Assembly: GCA_900468285.1 (NCBI GenBank)
Contig: UBTF01000003.1
Location: 496,001 to 560,000, forward strand
Direction of reading: 5' to 3'
DNA length: 64,000 nucleotides
Source: Hyphomicrobiales bacterium
Lineage (GTDB): Bacteria; Pseudomonadota; Alphaproteobacteria; Rhizobiales; Rhizobiaceae
A model generated the notes under the pieces. That model was not told the DNA's origin and made no database searches. It was given only the letters and a program-made list of their open reading frames with translations. This document shows positions 26,912 through 37,502 of the stretch, one piece after another (the stretch's first letter is position 1; every line of letters starts with the position of its first letter). Both the position numbers and the translations under genes were made by a program.

Positions 26912-27291
26912 CGCTGTTCCCTTTATTGGCGGCGCTTATAAGAGAGCAGACCTGCCGCTGGGCCTGCCACTGTTCTTGTCTTTTGCAAGGTTGCAGGGAT
27001 GATGGCGCGAAGGCCGCCCGCAACCTGCACAAAATGCGACGGTGATCTGCCAAACCACGACAGCCGCCCGATTTTAATCTTCCGTCAAGATTTTCGGCTG
27101 GAAGCGCAAAAATGGCTCTCGCAAGCCTGAAACGGCCAGAGAAACTGCGCGAAAAGGCCCAATCTTTGCTGATAGCTGTCAAAAAAAGCTGGATAGTTCC
27201 TATTCCCGGGGCAATAGTACACATCCGTTCCTTGGTGGATGGGTGAAAAAAGCATCTCGTTTTCAAATCAGATTGTTTAAGGGGAAATACC
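26912..27291. other. Intergenic region between choX and the aldolase gene
   Basis: 380 bp between divergent genes. I see no gene, RNA or strong hairpin. It should carry the choX promoter (minus) and the aldolase promoter (plus). The last 12 bases before 27292 hold an AAGGGG ribosome site for the TTG start. Confidence 0.5.
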
Positions 27292-28356
27292 TTGGCTCGA
27301 ATAACGCTCCGACAGTTGCTCGATCACGCGGCAGAACACGGCTATGGCGTACCTGCCTTCAACATCAACAATATGGAGCAGGCGCTGGCCATCATGGATG
27401 CGGCGGATGCGACCAATTCGCCCGTCATCATGCAGGCATCGCGTGGCGCACGCGCCTATGCCAATGACATTATGCTCAAACACATGATGGACGCGGTTGT
27501 GGAAATTTATCCGCATATTCCGGTCTGTGTTCATCTCGACCACGGCAATGAACCGGCCAGCTGTATGACCGCCATTCAGGCCGGTTTTACATCCGTCATG
27601 ATGGACGGCTCGCTGAAGGCCGATGGCAAGACGCCGGGTGACTGGGATTACAATGTCGGCGTCACGCGTCAGGTGACCGATATGGCCCATTACGGCGGCA
27701 TCTCCGTGGAAGGTGAACTCGGTGTGCTCGGTTCGCTCGAAAGCGGCATGGGCGAGGCTGAAGATGGCCACGGCGCCGAAGGCGTTCTGTCCCATGACCA
27801 GTTGCTGACAGACCCGGACGAAGCCGTGAAATTCGTTCGCGAAACCAAGGTCGACGCGCTGGCCGTTGCAATGGGCACGAGCCACGGCGCCTACAAGTTC
27901 ACCCGCCGCCCCGATGGCACCGTGCTTGCCATGAATGTCATCGAGGAAATCCACAACAAGCTGCCAAACACGCACCTTGTCATGCATGGTTCTTCCACCG
28001 TGCCGCAGGACCTGCAGGATATCATCAATTCCTATGGCGGCGCGATCAAGCCGACCTGGGGCGTCCCGATCGAGGAAATCCAGCGCGGTATCAAGAATGG
28101 TGTGCGCAAGATCAACATCGACACCGACTGCCGCATGGCCATCACCGGCCAGATCCGCAAGGTGCTGATGGAAGAACCGGCAGAGTTCGATCTGCGCAAA
28201 TATCTGAAGCCTGCTCGCGAAGCCATGACGAAGCTCTGCAAGGAACGTTTCGAACTGTTCTGGACAGAGGGACAGGCGTCAAAGATCACGCCAATTCCGC
28301 TGCGCGACATGGCAAAGCGATATGCTTCCGGCTCGCTGGACCCGGTTATTTCGTAA
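27292..28356 (+). CDS. Class II fructose-bisphosphate aldolase
   Basis: A 354-residue zinc-dependent aldolase that splits or forms fructose-1,6-bisphosphate. Visible motifs are VHLDHGN (zinc ligand and catalytic Asp-His), [22 protein letters not shown] and [11 protein letters not shown]. The length and a Calvin-type insert (around 175-215) fit the rhizobial Fba/CbbA type. A TTG start at 27292 is preferred because [19 protein letters not shown] matches family N-termini and AAGGGG lies upstream. It is monocistronic, with a weak hairpin after the stop. Confidence 0.93.
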   Translation: MARITLRQLLDHAAEHGYGVPAFNINNMEQALAIMDAADATNSPVIMQASRGARAYANDIMLKHMMDAVVEIYPHIPVCVHLDHGNEPASCMTAIQAGFTSVMMDGSLKADGKTPGDWDYNVGVTRQVTDMAHYGGISVEGELGVLGSLESGMGEAEDGHGAEGVLSHDQLLTDPDEAVKFVRETKVDALAVAMGTSHGAYKFTRRPDGTVLAMNVIEEIHNKLPNTHLVMHGSSTVPQDLQDIINSYGGAIKPTWGVPIEEIQRGIKNGVRKINIDTDCRMAITGQIRKVLMEEPAEFDLRKYLKPAREAMTKLCKERFELFWTEGQASKITPIPLRDMAKRYASGSLDPVIS

Positions 28357-28369
28357 TTGGCATTTGAAG

Positions 28370-28407
28370 TAAAAGCGGGGGCGGTAATGCCATCCCGGCT
28401 TTTTTGT
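28370..28407 (+). terminator. Putative terminator of the aldolase gene
   Basis: An imperfect GC-rich hairpin (AGCGGGGGC... with ...CCCGGCT) followed by TTTTTTGTTTT, starting 14 bp after the stop. The stem has a mismatch, but the U run is good. Confidence 0.55.
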
Positions 28408-28658
28408 TTTGGAAGGATGACGCTTCTCTCCGACACCCCGGCCTTGAGCCGGGGTCCAGCCGGCGCGCGTCTGCGCGCCGAGAAAAGTTCTTTCAGCCCA
28501 AAGACTTGGGCTGACTGGATACCGGCTCAAGGCCGGTATGACGGTGGTGAGCGTGGTGCGATGAAAAAGAGGGCAGCAAGCTAACTCCGCACGTTTGAAT
28601 CCCACAGAATTACCTCTGCCATTTCAGACCAACTCGACGTGATTGACGATCATCTCTA
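28406..28658. repeat. Copy 1 of a 254-bp tandem duplication (degenerate)
   Basis: Aligns end to end with 28659-28912 at an offset of 254-255 bp. It contains a RIME-like element, a broken copy of the glpV terminator (one arm of the hairpin altered: AGGGCAGCAAGCTAACTCC), and a decayed copy of the last about 45 bp of glpV, in which the frame is interrupted by a stop. It is evidently a relic of a duplication that included the 3' end of glpV. Confidence 0.85.
28431..28544. repeat. RIME-like palindromic intergenic element, copy 1
   Basis: Two inverted repeats, ACCCCGGCCTTGAGCCGGGGT and ATACCGGCTCAAGGCCGGTAT, flank about 65 bp. This is the layout of the about 110-bp RIME-type mosaic elements of Rhizobiaceae. 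Confidence 0.75.
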
Positions 28659-28684
28659 GTTTTGGAACGGATGACGCTTCTCTC

Positions 28685-28798
28685 CGTCACCCCAGCCTTG
28701 AGCCGGGGTCCAGCCGGCGCGCGTCTGCGTGACGAGTAAGGCTCTTTCAGCGCAAAGACTTGGACTGACTGGATATCGGCTCAAGGCCGATATGACGG
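28685..28798. repeat. RIME-like palindromic intergenic element, copy 2
   Basis: Same layout as the element 254 bp upstream, with a few substitutions (ACCCCAGCCTTGAGCCGGGG; ATATCGGCTCAAGGCCGATAT). The compensating changes in the second palindrome (CCGG to TCGG and CCGA) keep the stem pairing, which suggests selection or conversion on the hairpin. Confidence 0.75.
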
Positions 28799-28814
28799 TG
28801 GCGAGTGTGGTGCG

Positions 28815-28843
28815 ATAAAAAAGAGGGCAGCAAGCTGCCCTCT
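28815..28843 (-). terminator. Rho-independent terminator of glpV
   Basis: On the minus strand AGAGGGCAGC, loop TT, GCTGCCCTCT, then TTTTTTAT: a 10-bp perfect stem with a U run, 21 bp after the glpV stop. It ends the glp operon. Confidence 0.92.
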
Positions 28844-28864
28844 CAACGTTTCAATCCCGCAGAC

Positions 28865-30586
28865 TTACTTCTGCCAGCTCTTGACCAGTTCGTCGTAGTT
28901 GACGGTCATCGGTTTTTCTTTTTCGTTGGCGACCTTCAGCTGTGGTGCAAGGTGGCCCTTGGAAACGGCGTCCTTGTTCCAGTATTCAAGGTCATGCTCT
29001 TCGGCCAGCTTTGGTCCGATTTCGCCCTGAACGCCTGCACGTTCCAGACGCTGCAGAACCTTTTCCTGCTCGGCGCAAAGCGAGTCCATGGCTTCCTGCG
29101 CGGTCTTTGCGCCGGAAGACGCATCACCCACGGCCTGCCACCAGAGCTGTGCCAGCTTTGGATAATCAGGAACGTTGGTCCCGGTTGGTGACCATTGAAC
29201 GCGGGCTGGCGAACGATAGAACTCGATCAGGCCGCCAAGATCCTTCGCACGCTTGGTGAAGCTCTCGTGGTTGATCGAGGAGTCGCGGGTCAGGGTCAGG
29301 CCGACATGGCTCTTCTTCACGTCCACGGTCTTTGAAGTCACGAACTGCGCGTAGAGCCATGCGGCCTTGGCGCGGTCGTCAGGCGTGGACTTCATCAGCG
29401 TCCAGGAACCCACGTCCTGATAGCCAAGCTTCATGCCATCCTTCCAGTAAACGCCGTGCGGGGAAGGGGCCATGCGCCATTTCGGCGTGCCGTCCTCGTT
29501 CACGACAGGCAGGCCCTTCTTGACCGCGTCTGCCGTAAAGGCCGTGTACCAGAAAATCTGCTGCGCCACTTCGCCCTGCGCCGGTACGGGACCGGATTCG
29601 GAGAAGTTCATGCCTTGCGCGGCTGGAGGAGCATAAGCCTTCATCCAGTCGAGATATTTCTGGATGGCGTAGACCGAGGCCGGGCCGTTGGTATCGCCAC
29701 CGCGTGCAACGCAGGAGCCGACCGGCTGGGACTTGTCGTTGACCTTGATGCCCCATTCATCGACCGGCAGACCGTTTGGCAGGCCCTTGTCGCCGTTGCC
29801 AGCCATGGACAGCCAGGCATCGGTGAAGCGCCAGCCAAGCGATGGGTCTTTCTTGCCATAATCCATATGGCCATAGACCTTCTTGCCGTTGATTTCACGA
29901 CCGGTGAAGAACTCAGCAATGTCTTCATAGGCAGACCAGTTGACGGGAACGCCGAGGTCATAGCCGTATTTAGCCTTGAAATCCGCCTTGTTCTTCTCGT
30001 CGTTGAACCAGTCATAGCGGAACCAGTAGAGGTTCGCGAACTGCTGGTCGGGCAGCTGGTAGAGCTTACCGTCTGGTGCCGTTGTGAACTTGGTGCCGAT
30101 GAAGTCTTTCAGGTCGAGGCCGGGGTTGGTCACGTCCTTGCCTTCCTTCGCCATCCAGTCCGTCAGGTTGCGAACCTGCTGGTAGCGCCAGTGGGTGCCG
30201 ATCAGGTCGCTATCGTTGACGAAGGCGTCATAGATGTTTTCACCAGACTGCATCTGCGTCTGCAGCTTTTCAACCACGTCACCTTCACCAATCAGGTCGT
30301 GGGTGATCTTGATGCCGGTGATTTCGGTGAAGGCTTTCGCCAGCACCTTGGATTCGTATTCATGCGTCGTCAGCGTTTCCGAGACAACCTTGATATCCAT
30401 GCCAGCAAAAGGCTTTGCCGCATCGATGAACCATTGCATTTCCTTTTCCTGCTCGGCGCGGGAAAGGCTGGAGAGATCGCCGATCTCCTTGTCCAGGAAG
30501 GTCTTGGCCTCGTTCATTCCGGCGTTTGCCACGCCGGCCAGTGCCAGCAGGGATGCTGCTGTCGTCGTCAAAAGATGCATTCGCAT
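28865..30586 (-). CDS. glpV: Glycerol ABC importer substrate-binding protein
   Basis: A 573-residue periplasmic binding protein with a signal peptide (MRMHLLTTTAASLLALAGVA, cleavage near ANA-GM). It is larger than most family-1 sugar-binding proteins, as expected for the GlpV class. Position and neighbours match the rhizobial glpSTPQUV glycerol transporter. GGGAGG lies directly before an ATG at 30592 and six bases before the ATG at 30586, so the latter is chosen. The open frame extends to 30748 but without protein character. Its 3' end is part of the duplicated unit described at 28406-28912. Confidence 0.88.
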   Translation of the reverse strand: MRMHLLTTTAASLLALAGVANAGMNEAKTFLDKEIGDLSSLSRAEQEKEMQWFIDAAKPFAGMDIKVVSETLTTHEYESKVLAKAFTEITGIKITHDLIGEGDVVEKLQTQMQSGENIYDAFVNDSDLIGTHWRYQQVRNLTDWMAKEGKDVTNPGLDLKDFIGTKFTTAPDGKLYQLPDQQFANLYWFRYDWFNDEKNKADFKAKYGYDLGVPVNWSAYEDIAEFFTGREINGKKVYGHMDYGKKDPSLGWRFTDAWLSMAGNGDKGLPNGLPVDEWGIKVNDKSQPVGSCVARGGDTNGPASVYAIQKYLDWMKAYAPPAAQGMNFSESGPVPAQGEVAQQIFWYTAFTADAVKKGLPVVNEDGTPKWRMAPSPHGVYWKDGMKLGYQDVGSWTLMKSTPDDRAKAAWLYAQFVTSKTVDVKKSHVGLTLTRDSSINHESFTKRAKDLGGLIEFYRSPARVQWSPTGTNVPDYPKLAQLWWQAVGDASSGAKTAQEAMDSLCAEQEKVLQRLERAGVQGEIGPKLAEEHDLEYWNKDAVSKGHLAPQLKVANEKEKPMTVNYDELVKSWQK

Positions 30587-30663
30587 AATCATCCTCCCAA
30601 GGTTTGCGATTGCGTAACGATAGACCCGGGCGGTCCTCCCTCCCGGTATTTCAGTCGGAGAGC

Positions 30664-30945
30664 CTAGACGAAGCGGAAGACGCCAATCGCATAGATCACC
30701 GAAAGAGCCAGTGCCCACCAGAGGCCGGGGCCGACGAGGCCAAGCCAACCGAGGTGGATGAATGCAGAGCCAAGCAGCGACACGAACAGCCGGTCGCCGC
30801 GTGTGGTTTCAAAGCGCAGCACCCCGACGCGCGGATTGCCGCCGGGCGAAAAATACTCCCAGACTGCCATGGCGATCAGAAGCAGCAAGATCGTCAGAAA
30901 AAACAGTGCCGTGGGTAACGTCCACGCCATCCAGGAAAAACTCAT
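30664..30945 (-). CDS. glpU: Small membrane protein of the glycerol importer (DUF2160)
   Basis: A 93-residue protein with three hydrophobic helices (about 8-29: LPTALFFLTILLLLIAMAVW; 52-72; 74-92). It is a DUF2160 member found between permease and binding-protein genes of the GlpSTPQUV-type importer; its role is not established. The ATG at 30945 follows GGAAGAGG-like sequence. It sits 14 bp after glpQ and 77 bp before glpV. Confidence 0.85.
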   Translation of the reverse strand: MSFSWMAWTLPTALFFLTILLLLIAMAVWEYFSPGGNPRVGVLRFETTRGDRLFVSLLGSAFIHLGWLGLVGPGLWWALALSVIYAIGVFRFV

Positions 30946-30959
30946 TTCCTCTTCCTTTC

Positions 30960-31778
<819 letters not shown>

Positions 31779-31792
31779 GATAATCTCCTTTC

Positions 31793-32659
<867 letters not shown>

Positions 32660-32662
32660 GGC

Positions 32663-33733
32663 TCAGGCTCCCGTGCCAACGCGCCAGCTATCGGCGTAAA
32701 TACCGATGGCGTTGGGATCGAAGGTGACATGCGGCTCGGACGGGATATCGCCATCCTCAGGCACGACCACGGTCAGCGGATGTCCGGCAAAGCTGGCACG
32801 CACGATTTTTTGGCGTCCAATATCCTCCACCTTGCTGATGGTGACCGGCATGCCCTCGCGTCCAAGCGAGATGAATTCAGGACGAATGCCAAGCTCAGTC
32901 TTTGCGCCCGCCGCCACCTTTGGTGCTGCGGAAAGCGACACATTCTGGTCGCCGATGCGGGCCTCGGCGCCATCCAGCGCCACCGGCATGAAGTTCATGC
33001 CCGGCGAGCCAATGAAGTAGCCAACGAAAGTATGGCTTGGCCGTTCGAACAACTCCGCAGGCGTGCCGATCTGCACGATCTGGCCATCATACATGACGAC
33101 GACCTTGTCAGCGAAAGTCATGGCTTCTGTCTGGTCATGCGTGACATAAACCATGGTAAAGCCGAACTGCTTGTGCAGCCGCTTCAATTGCGAGCGCAGC
33201 ACCCATTTCATATGCGGGTCGATGACCGTTAGCGGCTCATCGAAGAGGATGGCGTTGACGTCATTGCGAACCAGCCCACGGCCCAACGAAATCTTCTGCT
33301 TCTGGTCTGCCGTCAGCCGGTGTGCGCGGCGCTTGGCCCAGGATGACAGGTCGATCATCTCAAGGATTTCGTTGACGCGGCGGTCCACCTCGGTTTCCGA
33401 AACGCCGCGATTGCGCAGCGGAAAGGCCAGATTGTCGTAGACCGTCATGGTGTCGTAAATGACCGGAAACTGGAACACCTGCGCGATGTTGCGCTGCTCT
33501 GTGGGCAGATTGGTCACGTCCTTGCCATCGAAGAGAATGCGCCCGTCCGAGGGATTGATGAGGCCGGAGATGATGTTGAGCAGGGTTGTCTTACCGCAGC
33601 CGGAGGGTCCGAGCAGCGCATAGGCGCCACCATCGCTCCACTCGTAGTTCACTTCCTTGAGGGCGTAATCATTGGCCGCCTTGGCCTTGGCGTTATAGGC
33701 GTGGCGGATGTGATCGAGACTGATGCGTGCCAT
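32663..33733 (-). CDS. glpT: Glycerol ABC importer ATPase with degenerate signature motif
   Basis: A 356-residue MalK/UgpC-type ATPase. Walker A is intact (GPSGCGKTTLLN), as are Walker B (AILFDEPLTVIDPH) and the switch His (VYVTHDQTEAM). The ABC signature reads LTADQKQKISLGRGL instead of LSGGQ. A C-terminal TOBE-like domain (about 240-350) follows. The paired ATPase GlpS has the complementary defects. The gene lies 12 bp after glpS and 3 bp before glpP. Confidence 0.9.
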   Translation of the reverse strand: MARISLDHIRHAYNAKAKAANDYALKEVNYEWSDGGAYALLGPSGCGKTTLLNIISGLINPSDGRILFDGKDVTNLPTEQRNIAQVFQFPVIYDTMTVYDNLAFPLRNRGVSETEVDRRVNEILEMIDLSSWAKRRAHRLTADQKQKISLGRGLVRNDVNAILFDEPLTVIDPHMKWVLRSQLKRLHKQFGFTMVYVTHDQTEAMTFADKVVVMYDGQIVQIGTPAELFERPSHTFVGYFIGSPGMNFMPVALDGAEARIGDQNVSLSAAPKVAAGAKTELGIRPEFISLGREGMPVTISKVEDIGRQKIVRASFAGHPLTVVVPEDGDIPSEPHVTFDPNAIGIYADSWRVGTGA

Positions 33734-33745
33734 GATCTCTTCTCC

Positions 33746-34828
33746 TCACGCGGCCAGATGTTGCGGGGCGCCAAGCGAGCGGCCATTCGCGTCGAACGCC
33801 ATCAAATGGCGGGTGTCGAGATAAATATCGATCTGCCTGTCCGGCTCGATATCCAGAATGCCGCGCGTCAGCATGACCCAGCGATTGCTGGCAAAATCGA
33901 CATGCACGAAGCTTTCGGAACCGGCGATCTCGGAAATCAGCGTCTTTGCGGAAAGCCTGACCGCACCGTCATGCGCAGGCATGGGATAGAGGTGATGCGG
34001 ATGGAAGGCCACGGTCACGGGGCCATCCGCAATACCGGCAAGATGGGCGGGAACTTCGAAAACGGGTTTGCCGTCATTGAGGAACGAGGCGCCGGAACGG
34101 ATGAGTTCGATGATGTTGAGCGGCGGATCGGCAAAGGTGCGGGCGGAAATCAGATCGACCGGGTTGCGGTAAAGGTCGATCGTACTGCCATATTGCGTGA
34201 TGCGGCCCTGATGCAGCGTCGCGGTATTGCCGCCCAGAAGCAGGGCTTCCGATGGCTCGGTTGTCGCATAGACAAAGATCGCGCCGGAAAGGGCAAAAAT
34301 CTTCGGCAGCTCCTCGCGAAGCTCTTCGCGCAACTTGTAATCCAGATTGGCCAGCGGCTCATCCAGCAGCACCAGACTTGCATTCTTGACAATGGCGCGG
34401 GCGAGCGCCGTGCGCTGCTGCTGGCCACCGGAAAGGTTGAGCGGGGTGCGGTCAAGGTAAGGTGTAAGCCGCAGCAGGTCCGCAGCCCGACGCACTTCGC
34501 GGTCGATGGTGGCTGCGTCCTTCTTGGCAATGCGCATCGGGGAGGCGATGTTCTCGTAAACGGTGAGCGCCGGATAATTGATGAATTGCTGGTAGACCAT
34601 GGCCACGCTGCGGTCCTGCACGCGCTTGCCTGTCACATCCGTGCCATCGAACAGCAGTTGTCCTTCGGTCGGTTTGTCCAGACCGGCCATAAGCCGCATC
34701 AGTGATGTTTTCCCAGAAAGCGTCGGCCCCAGCAGCACGTTGAGCGTGCCCCGCTTGAGGGTCAGATTGGTGGGGTAGATGTGGTACTCACCACCCACCA
34801 TCTTGGCGATATTGCGTAATTCCAGCAT
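33746..34828 (-). CDS. glpS: Glycerol ABC importer ATPase with altered switch motif
   Basis: A 360-residue MalK-type ATPase. Walker A is GPTLSGKTSLMR, the signature LSGGQQQRTALARAI is canonical and Walker B is LVLLDEPLANLD. The switch region reads YATTEPSEAL where family members have VYVTHDQ-EAM, so the catalytic His is Thr. The start MLELRNIAKMVGG is chosen by family alignment, with GGGAGG ten bases upstream. It lies 71 bp after glpD. It forms a presumed heterodimer with GlpT. Confidence 0.9.
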   Translation of the reverse strand: MLELRNIAKMVGGEYHIYPTNLTLKRGTLNVLLGPTLSGKTSLMRLMAGLDKPTEGQLLFDGTDVTGKRVQDRSVAMVYQQFINYPALTVYENIASPMRIAKKDAATIDREVRRAADLLRLTPYLDRTPLNLSGGQQQRTALARAIVKNASLVLLDEPLANLDYKLREELREELPKIFALSGAIFVYATTEPSEALLLGGNTATLHQGRITQYGSTIDLYRNPVDLISARTFADPPLNIIELIRSGASFLNDGKPVFEVPAHLAGIADGPVTVAFHPHHLYPMPAHDGAVRLSAKTLISEIAGSESFVHVDFASNRWVMLTRGILDIEPDRQIDIYLDTRHLMAFDANGRSLGAPQHLAA

Positions 34829-34899
34829 GCCGTCCCGAGGCCTCCCAACCTGCAAGATTCTGCTTCTATGTCAGTGTTTTGTGCCCCTGCGGGCATTCG

Positions 34900-36414
34900 T
34901 CAGACGGCAATCGCCGCCATATAGTCGTTCAGCGCGGCTGCTTCTTCCTTGGAAAAATGCAGGCCCTGCTTCGTTCTGCGCCACAACACGTCGTCGCTCG
35001 TCCTGGCCCATTCCTGACGCATCAACCATTCGACTTCGCGCTCATAGAGATCGCCGCCGAAATGCTGGCCGAGTGCCTCCACGCTTTTTGCATCGCCCAG
35101 AATGGCATATGCTTTCGTACCATAGAGACGCACCAGTCTGCGCGCCTGCCGTTCAGATAGAAAGCTATACTTTGTGGTGAGTTTCCTCACCTCGGCTTCG
35201 TAACCGGTGGCCGCGAAATCGCCGCCCGGAAGCGAGCTTTTTCCCGTCCATGGCGTGCCCTTGTCGCCAATCGCCTCACCGATCTTCTCCAATGCGTGCT
35301 CCGCCAATCGGCGATATGTCGTCAGCTTGCCTCCGAAAACATTCAGCAATGGCGCTTCGCCATCCGTGTTCTCAAGCTTCAAGACATAGTCACGCGTGGC
35401 TTCCTGCGCCTTGGAGGCGCCGTCATCATAGAGCGGGCGCACCGCAGAATAGGTCCAGACAATATCATCCTTTGTGACCGGTTCGGCGAAATATTCGCTG
35501 GCCGCGTTGCAAAGATATTGTGTTTCCTCGTCGCTGATTTTCACCTGCGATGGATCACCATCATAGTCCCGGTCTGTCGTGCCGATCAGCGTGAAGTCGG
35601 TCTCGTAGGGAATGGCAAAAATGATGCGGTTATCAGGGTTCTGGAAGAAATAGGCCCTGACATCGTCGAACTTCTTCTTCACGATGATATGGCTACCCTG
35701 AACGAGCCGTACATTGTGAACCTGGTTCTTGCCCGCCGCGTTGGAAAGCACATTGTCCACCCACGGGCCGGATGCATTGATCAGCATTCTGGCGTGAACG
35801 GTTTTAACGTTGCCGGTGGCGGCTTCCTTCACATCGACTTTCCACAGGCCGTCTTCCCGACGAACGGATACGACCTTCGCACGGCTCATGATGTCGGCGC
35901 CGCGATCTGCTGCATCCCGGGCGTTCAGCACGACGAGACGTGCATCATCCACCCATCCATCCGAATATTCAAATGCCTTGGTGAAGATTGGCTTCAGAGG
36001 CTTTCCTGCTGGATCGCGCCGCATGTCGAGCGACTTGGTAGCGGGCAGCAGTTTGCGACCGCCAAGATGATCGTAAAGAAACAGCCCGAGCCTTATCAGC
36101 CAGGCCGGGCGCACTCCGCCCTTGTGGAATGGCAGAACAAACCGCATTGGCCAGATGATGTGCGGAGCCATGGCCCAGAGCACCTCGCGCTCCATCAACG
36201 CTTCGCGCACCAGCCGGAATTCATAATGTTCGAGGTAGCGAAGGCCGCCATGAATGAGCTTGGTTGCACCTGACGATGTGCCAGATGCGAAATCGTTCAT
36301 TTCGGCAAGAGTGACCGAATAGCCCCGGCCAGCAGCGTCGCGCGCGATGCCGCACCCGTTGATCCCGCCACCGATCACGAAAATATCGCGGACCGCCTGC
36401 TCGCTCACTGACAC
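34900..36414 (-). CDS. glpD: Aerobic glycerol-3-phosphate dehydrogenase
   Basis: A 504-residue FAD-dependent membrane-associated enzyme that oxidises glycerol-3-phosphate to dihydroxyacetone phosphate. The N-terminal FAD site is FVIGGGINGCGIARDAAGRG, followed by the substrate-site block SGATKLIHGGLRYLE. The C-terminal domain (about 385-500) is the DAO_C type. It is the catabolic partner of the adjacent importer; no glycerol kinase (glpK) is in the window. A phased-repeat operator candidate lies in the 98 bp between glpR and glpD. Confidence 0.93.
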   Translation of the reverse strand: MSVSEQAVRDIFVIGGGINGCGIARDAAGRGYSVTLAEMNDFASGTSSGATKLIHGGLRYLEHYEFRLVREALMEREVLWAMAPHIIWPMRFVLPFHKGGVRPAWLIRLGLFLYDHLGGRKLLPATKSLDMRRDPAGKPLKPIFTKAFEYSDGWVDDARLVVLNARDAADRGADIMSRAKVVSVRREDGLWKVDVKEAATGNVKTVHARMLINASGPWVDNVLSNAAGKNQVHNVRLVQGSHIIVKKKFDDVRAYFFQNPDNRIIFAIPYETDFTLIGTTDRDYDGDPSQVKISDEETQYLCNAASEYFAEPVTKDDIVWTYSAVRPLYDDGASKAQEATRDYVLKLENTDGEAPLLNVFGGKLTTYRRLAEHALEKIGEAIGDKGTPWTGKSSLPGGDFAATGYEAEVRKLTTKYSFLSERQARRLVRLYGTKAYAILGDAKSVEALGQHFGGDLYEREVEWLMRQEWARTSDDVLWRRTKQGLHFSKEEAAALNDYMAAIAV

Positions 36415-36471
36415 TCTCCCTGGCGCGACATTCTGCCACTTATTCTTTGGAATTCGAAATTCAGGCGAGTT

Positions 36472-36503
36472 AAAATGAAAACAAAGTGAATGTCAAACGA
36501 ATG
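36472..36503 (-). promoter_or_regulatory. Candidate GlpR operator, 11-bp phased repeats before glpD
   Basis: Three GAA-containing units, AAAATGAAAA, AAAGTGAATG and AAACGAATG, have their G residues at 36477, 36488 and 36499, exactly 11 bp apart. Direct repeats of AAACGAAA/TTTCGTTT type are usual for DeoR-family repressors. The link to GlpR is inference. Confidence 0.4.
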
Positions 36504-36512
36504 TTCGGGCCG

Positions 36513-37292
36513 TTATTTCTCTGCGTTGCCCGCACCGGTTTCAATCAGTTTCACCCCGTTTTCCTTGCAGATCACCCTGACTGGCTGAAGCGGGCAACTG
36601 TCGGTGATGAAGGTGTGTACCTGGGAGATATGGCCGATGCGAACAGGCGCGGTTCGGTCGAACTTGCTGGAATCTGAAACCAGAATCACGTGACGTGCAT
36701 TGGCGATGATGGCTTGCGCGACTTTCACCTCACGAAAGTCATAGTCAAGCAAGGCGCCGTCCCTGTCGATGGCCGAGACGCCGATGACGGCGTAATCCAC
36801 CTTGAACTGCCGGATAAAGTCCACGGCCGCTTCCCCGACAATGCCACCATCCGAGCCGCGCACGACGCCGCCTGCAATCACCACCTCGATGCCAGGATAA
36901 ATGCGTAATCGATTGGCGACGTTGATATTATTGGTGATGACCATTAGTTCGTGATGGTCCAGCAACGCCTCGCCAACGGCTTCCGTCGTGGTGCCGATAT
37001 TGATGAAAAGTGATGTGTTGTTTGGAATGAGGGCAGCGGCGGCGCGCCCGATGGCCTGTTTTTCGCCGGCAGCAATCGATCTGCGGGCCTCATAGCGGAC
37101 GTTCTCGGTGCTGCTTGGAAATATTGCGCCACCATGAATGCGGGTCAGCGCCCTTGCTTCGCAAAGGTCGTTCAAATCCTTGCGAATCGTCTGGGACGTC
37201 ACGGAAAACCTGTTTGCCAGATCCTCGACAATGACCTTTCCTTCAGACTTTGCGAGTTCGATGATCTCAACTTGGCGGGGTGTGAAAAACAT
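36513..37292 (-). CDS. glpR: DeoR-family regulator of glycerol genes
   Basis: A 259-residue DeoR-type repressor: N-terminal HTH (about 6-57: QVEIIELAKSEGKVIVEDLA, then SVTSQTIRKDLNDLCE) and C-terminal DeoRC sugar-phosphate sensor domain (IGTTTEAVGEALLDH; IGVSAIDRDGALLDYDFREV). Glycerol-3-phosphate is the likely inducer. It is the first gene of glpRDSTPQUV and is divergent from the oppA unit across 210 bp holding an inverted TTTCGTTT element. Confidence 0.9.
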   Translation of the reverse strand: MFFTPRQVEIIELAKSEGKVIVEDLANRFSVTSQTIRKDLNDLCEARALTRIHGGAIFPSSTENVRYEARRSIAAGEKQAIGRAAAALIPNNTSLFINIGTTTEAVGEALLDHHELMVITNNINVANRLRIYPGIEVVIAGGVVRGSDGGIVGEAAVDFIRQFKVDYAVIGVSAIDRDGALLDYDFREVKVAQAIIANARHVILVSDSSKFDRTAPVRIGHISQVHTFITDSCPLQPVRVICKENGVKLIETGAGNAEK

Positions 37293-37319
37293 GAGGCTCT
37301 GCCCGGGCGATGATGCGAA

Positions 37320-37354
37320 CTTTCGTTTTATTTCATTTTTCCCGGAAACGAAAG
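37320..37354. promoter_or_regulatory. Inverted TTTCGTTT repeat upstream of glpR
   Basis: CTTTCGTTT and its exact complement AAACGAAAG are separated by 17 bp (37320-37328 and 37346-37354). A second direct unit TTTCATTTT starts 10 bp after the first. It lies 28 bp upstream of the glpR start and is a plausible DeoR-type operator for autoregulation. Confidence 0.5.
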
Positions 37355-37502
37355 ATTGGCGTCGTGCTCATTGTCACAAGTTTTCCACAATCATCCGGCG
37401 CAAATCCCGTCCATTTTTTCCAACCGATAAATATTGGGGTTGCGCCTTGGCCCGTTTTGTCCTTGTTTGCGCGTTCTCACACTTTATGGGGAAATTAAAA
37501 AA

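Larger units (their letters stand above)
28659..28912. repeat. Copy 2 of the 254-bp tandem duplication (functional)
   Basis: This copy carries an intact terminator and the real 3' end of glpV (stop at 28865-28867). Similarity to copy 1 fades after the CAT that encodes the Met about 14 codons before the glpV stop. Confidence 0.85.

Noticed and set aside
28406..28912. Possible CRISPR-like or insertion-sequence remnant
   Set aside because: There are only two units, no short regular spacers, no transposase and no target-site duplication. The pattern fits RIME-type elements in a tandem duplication.
29456..30667. 403-codon plus-strand frame
   Set aside because: Antisense to glpV; no start signal or recognisable domain.
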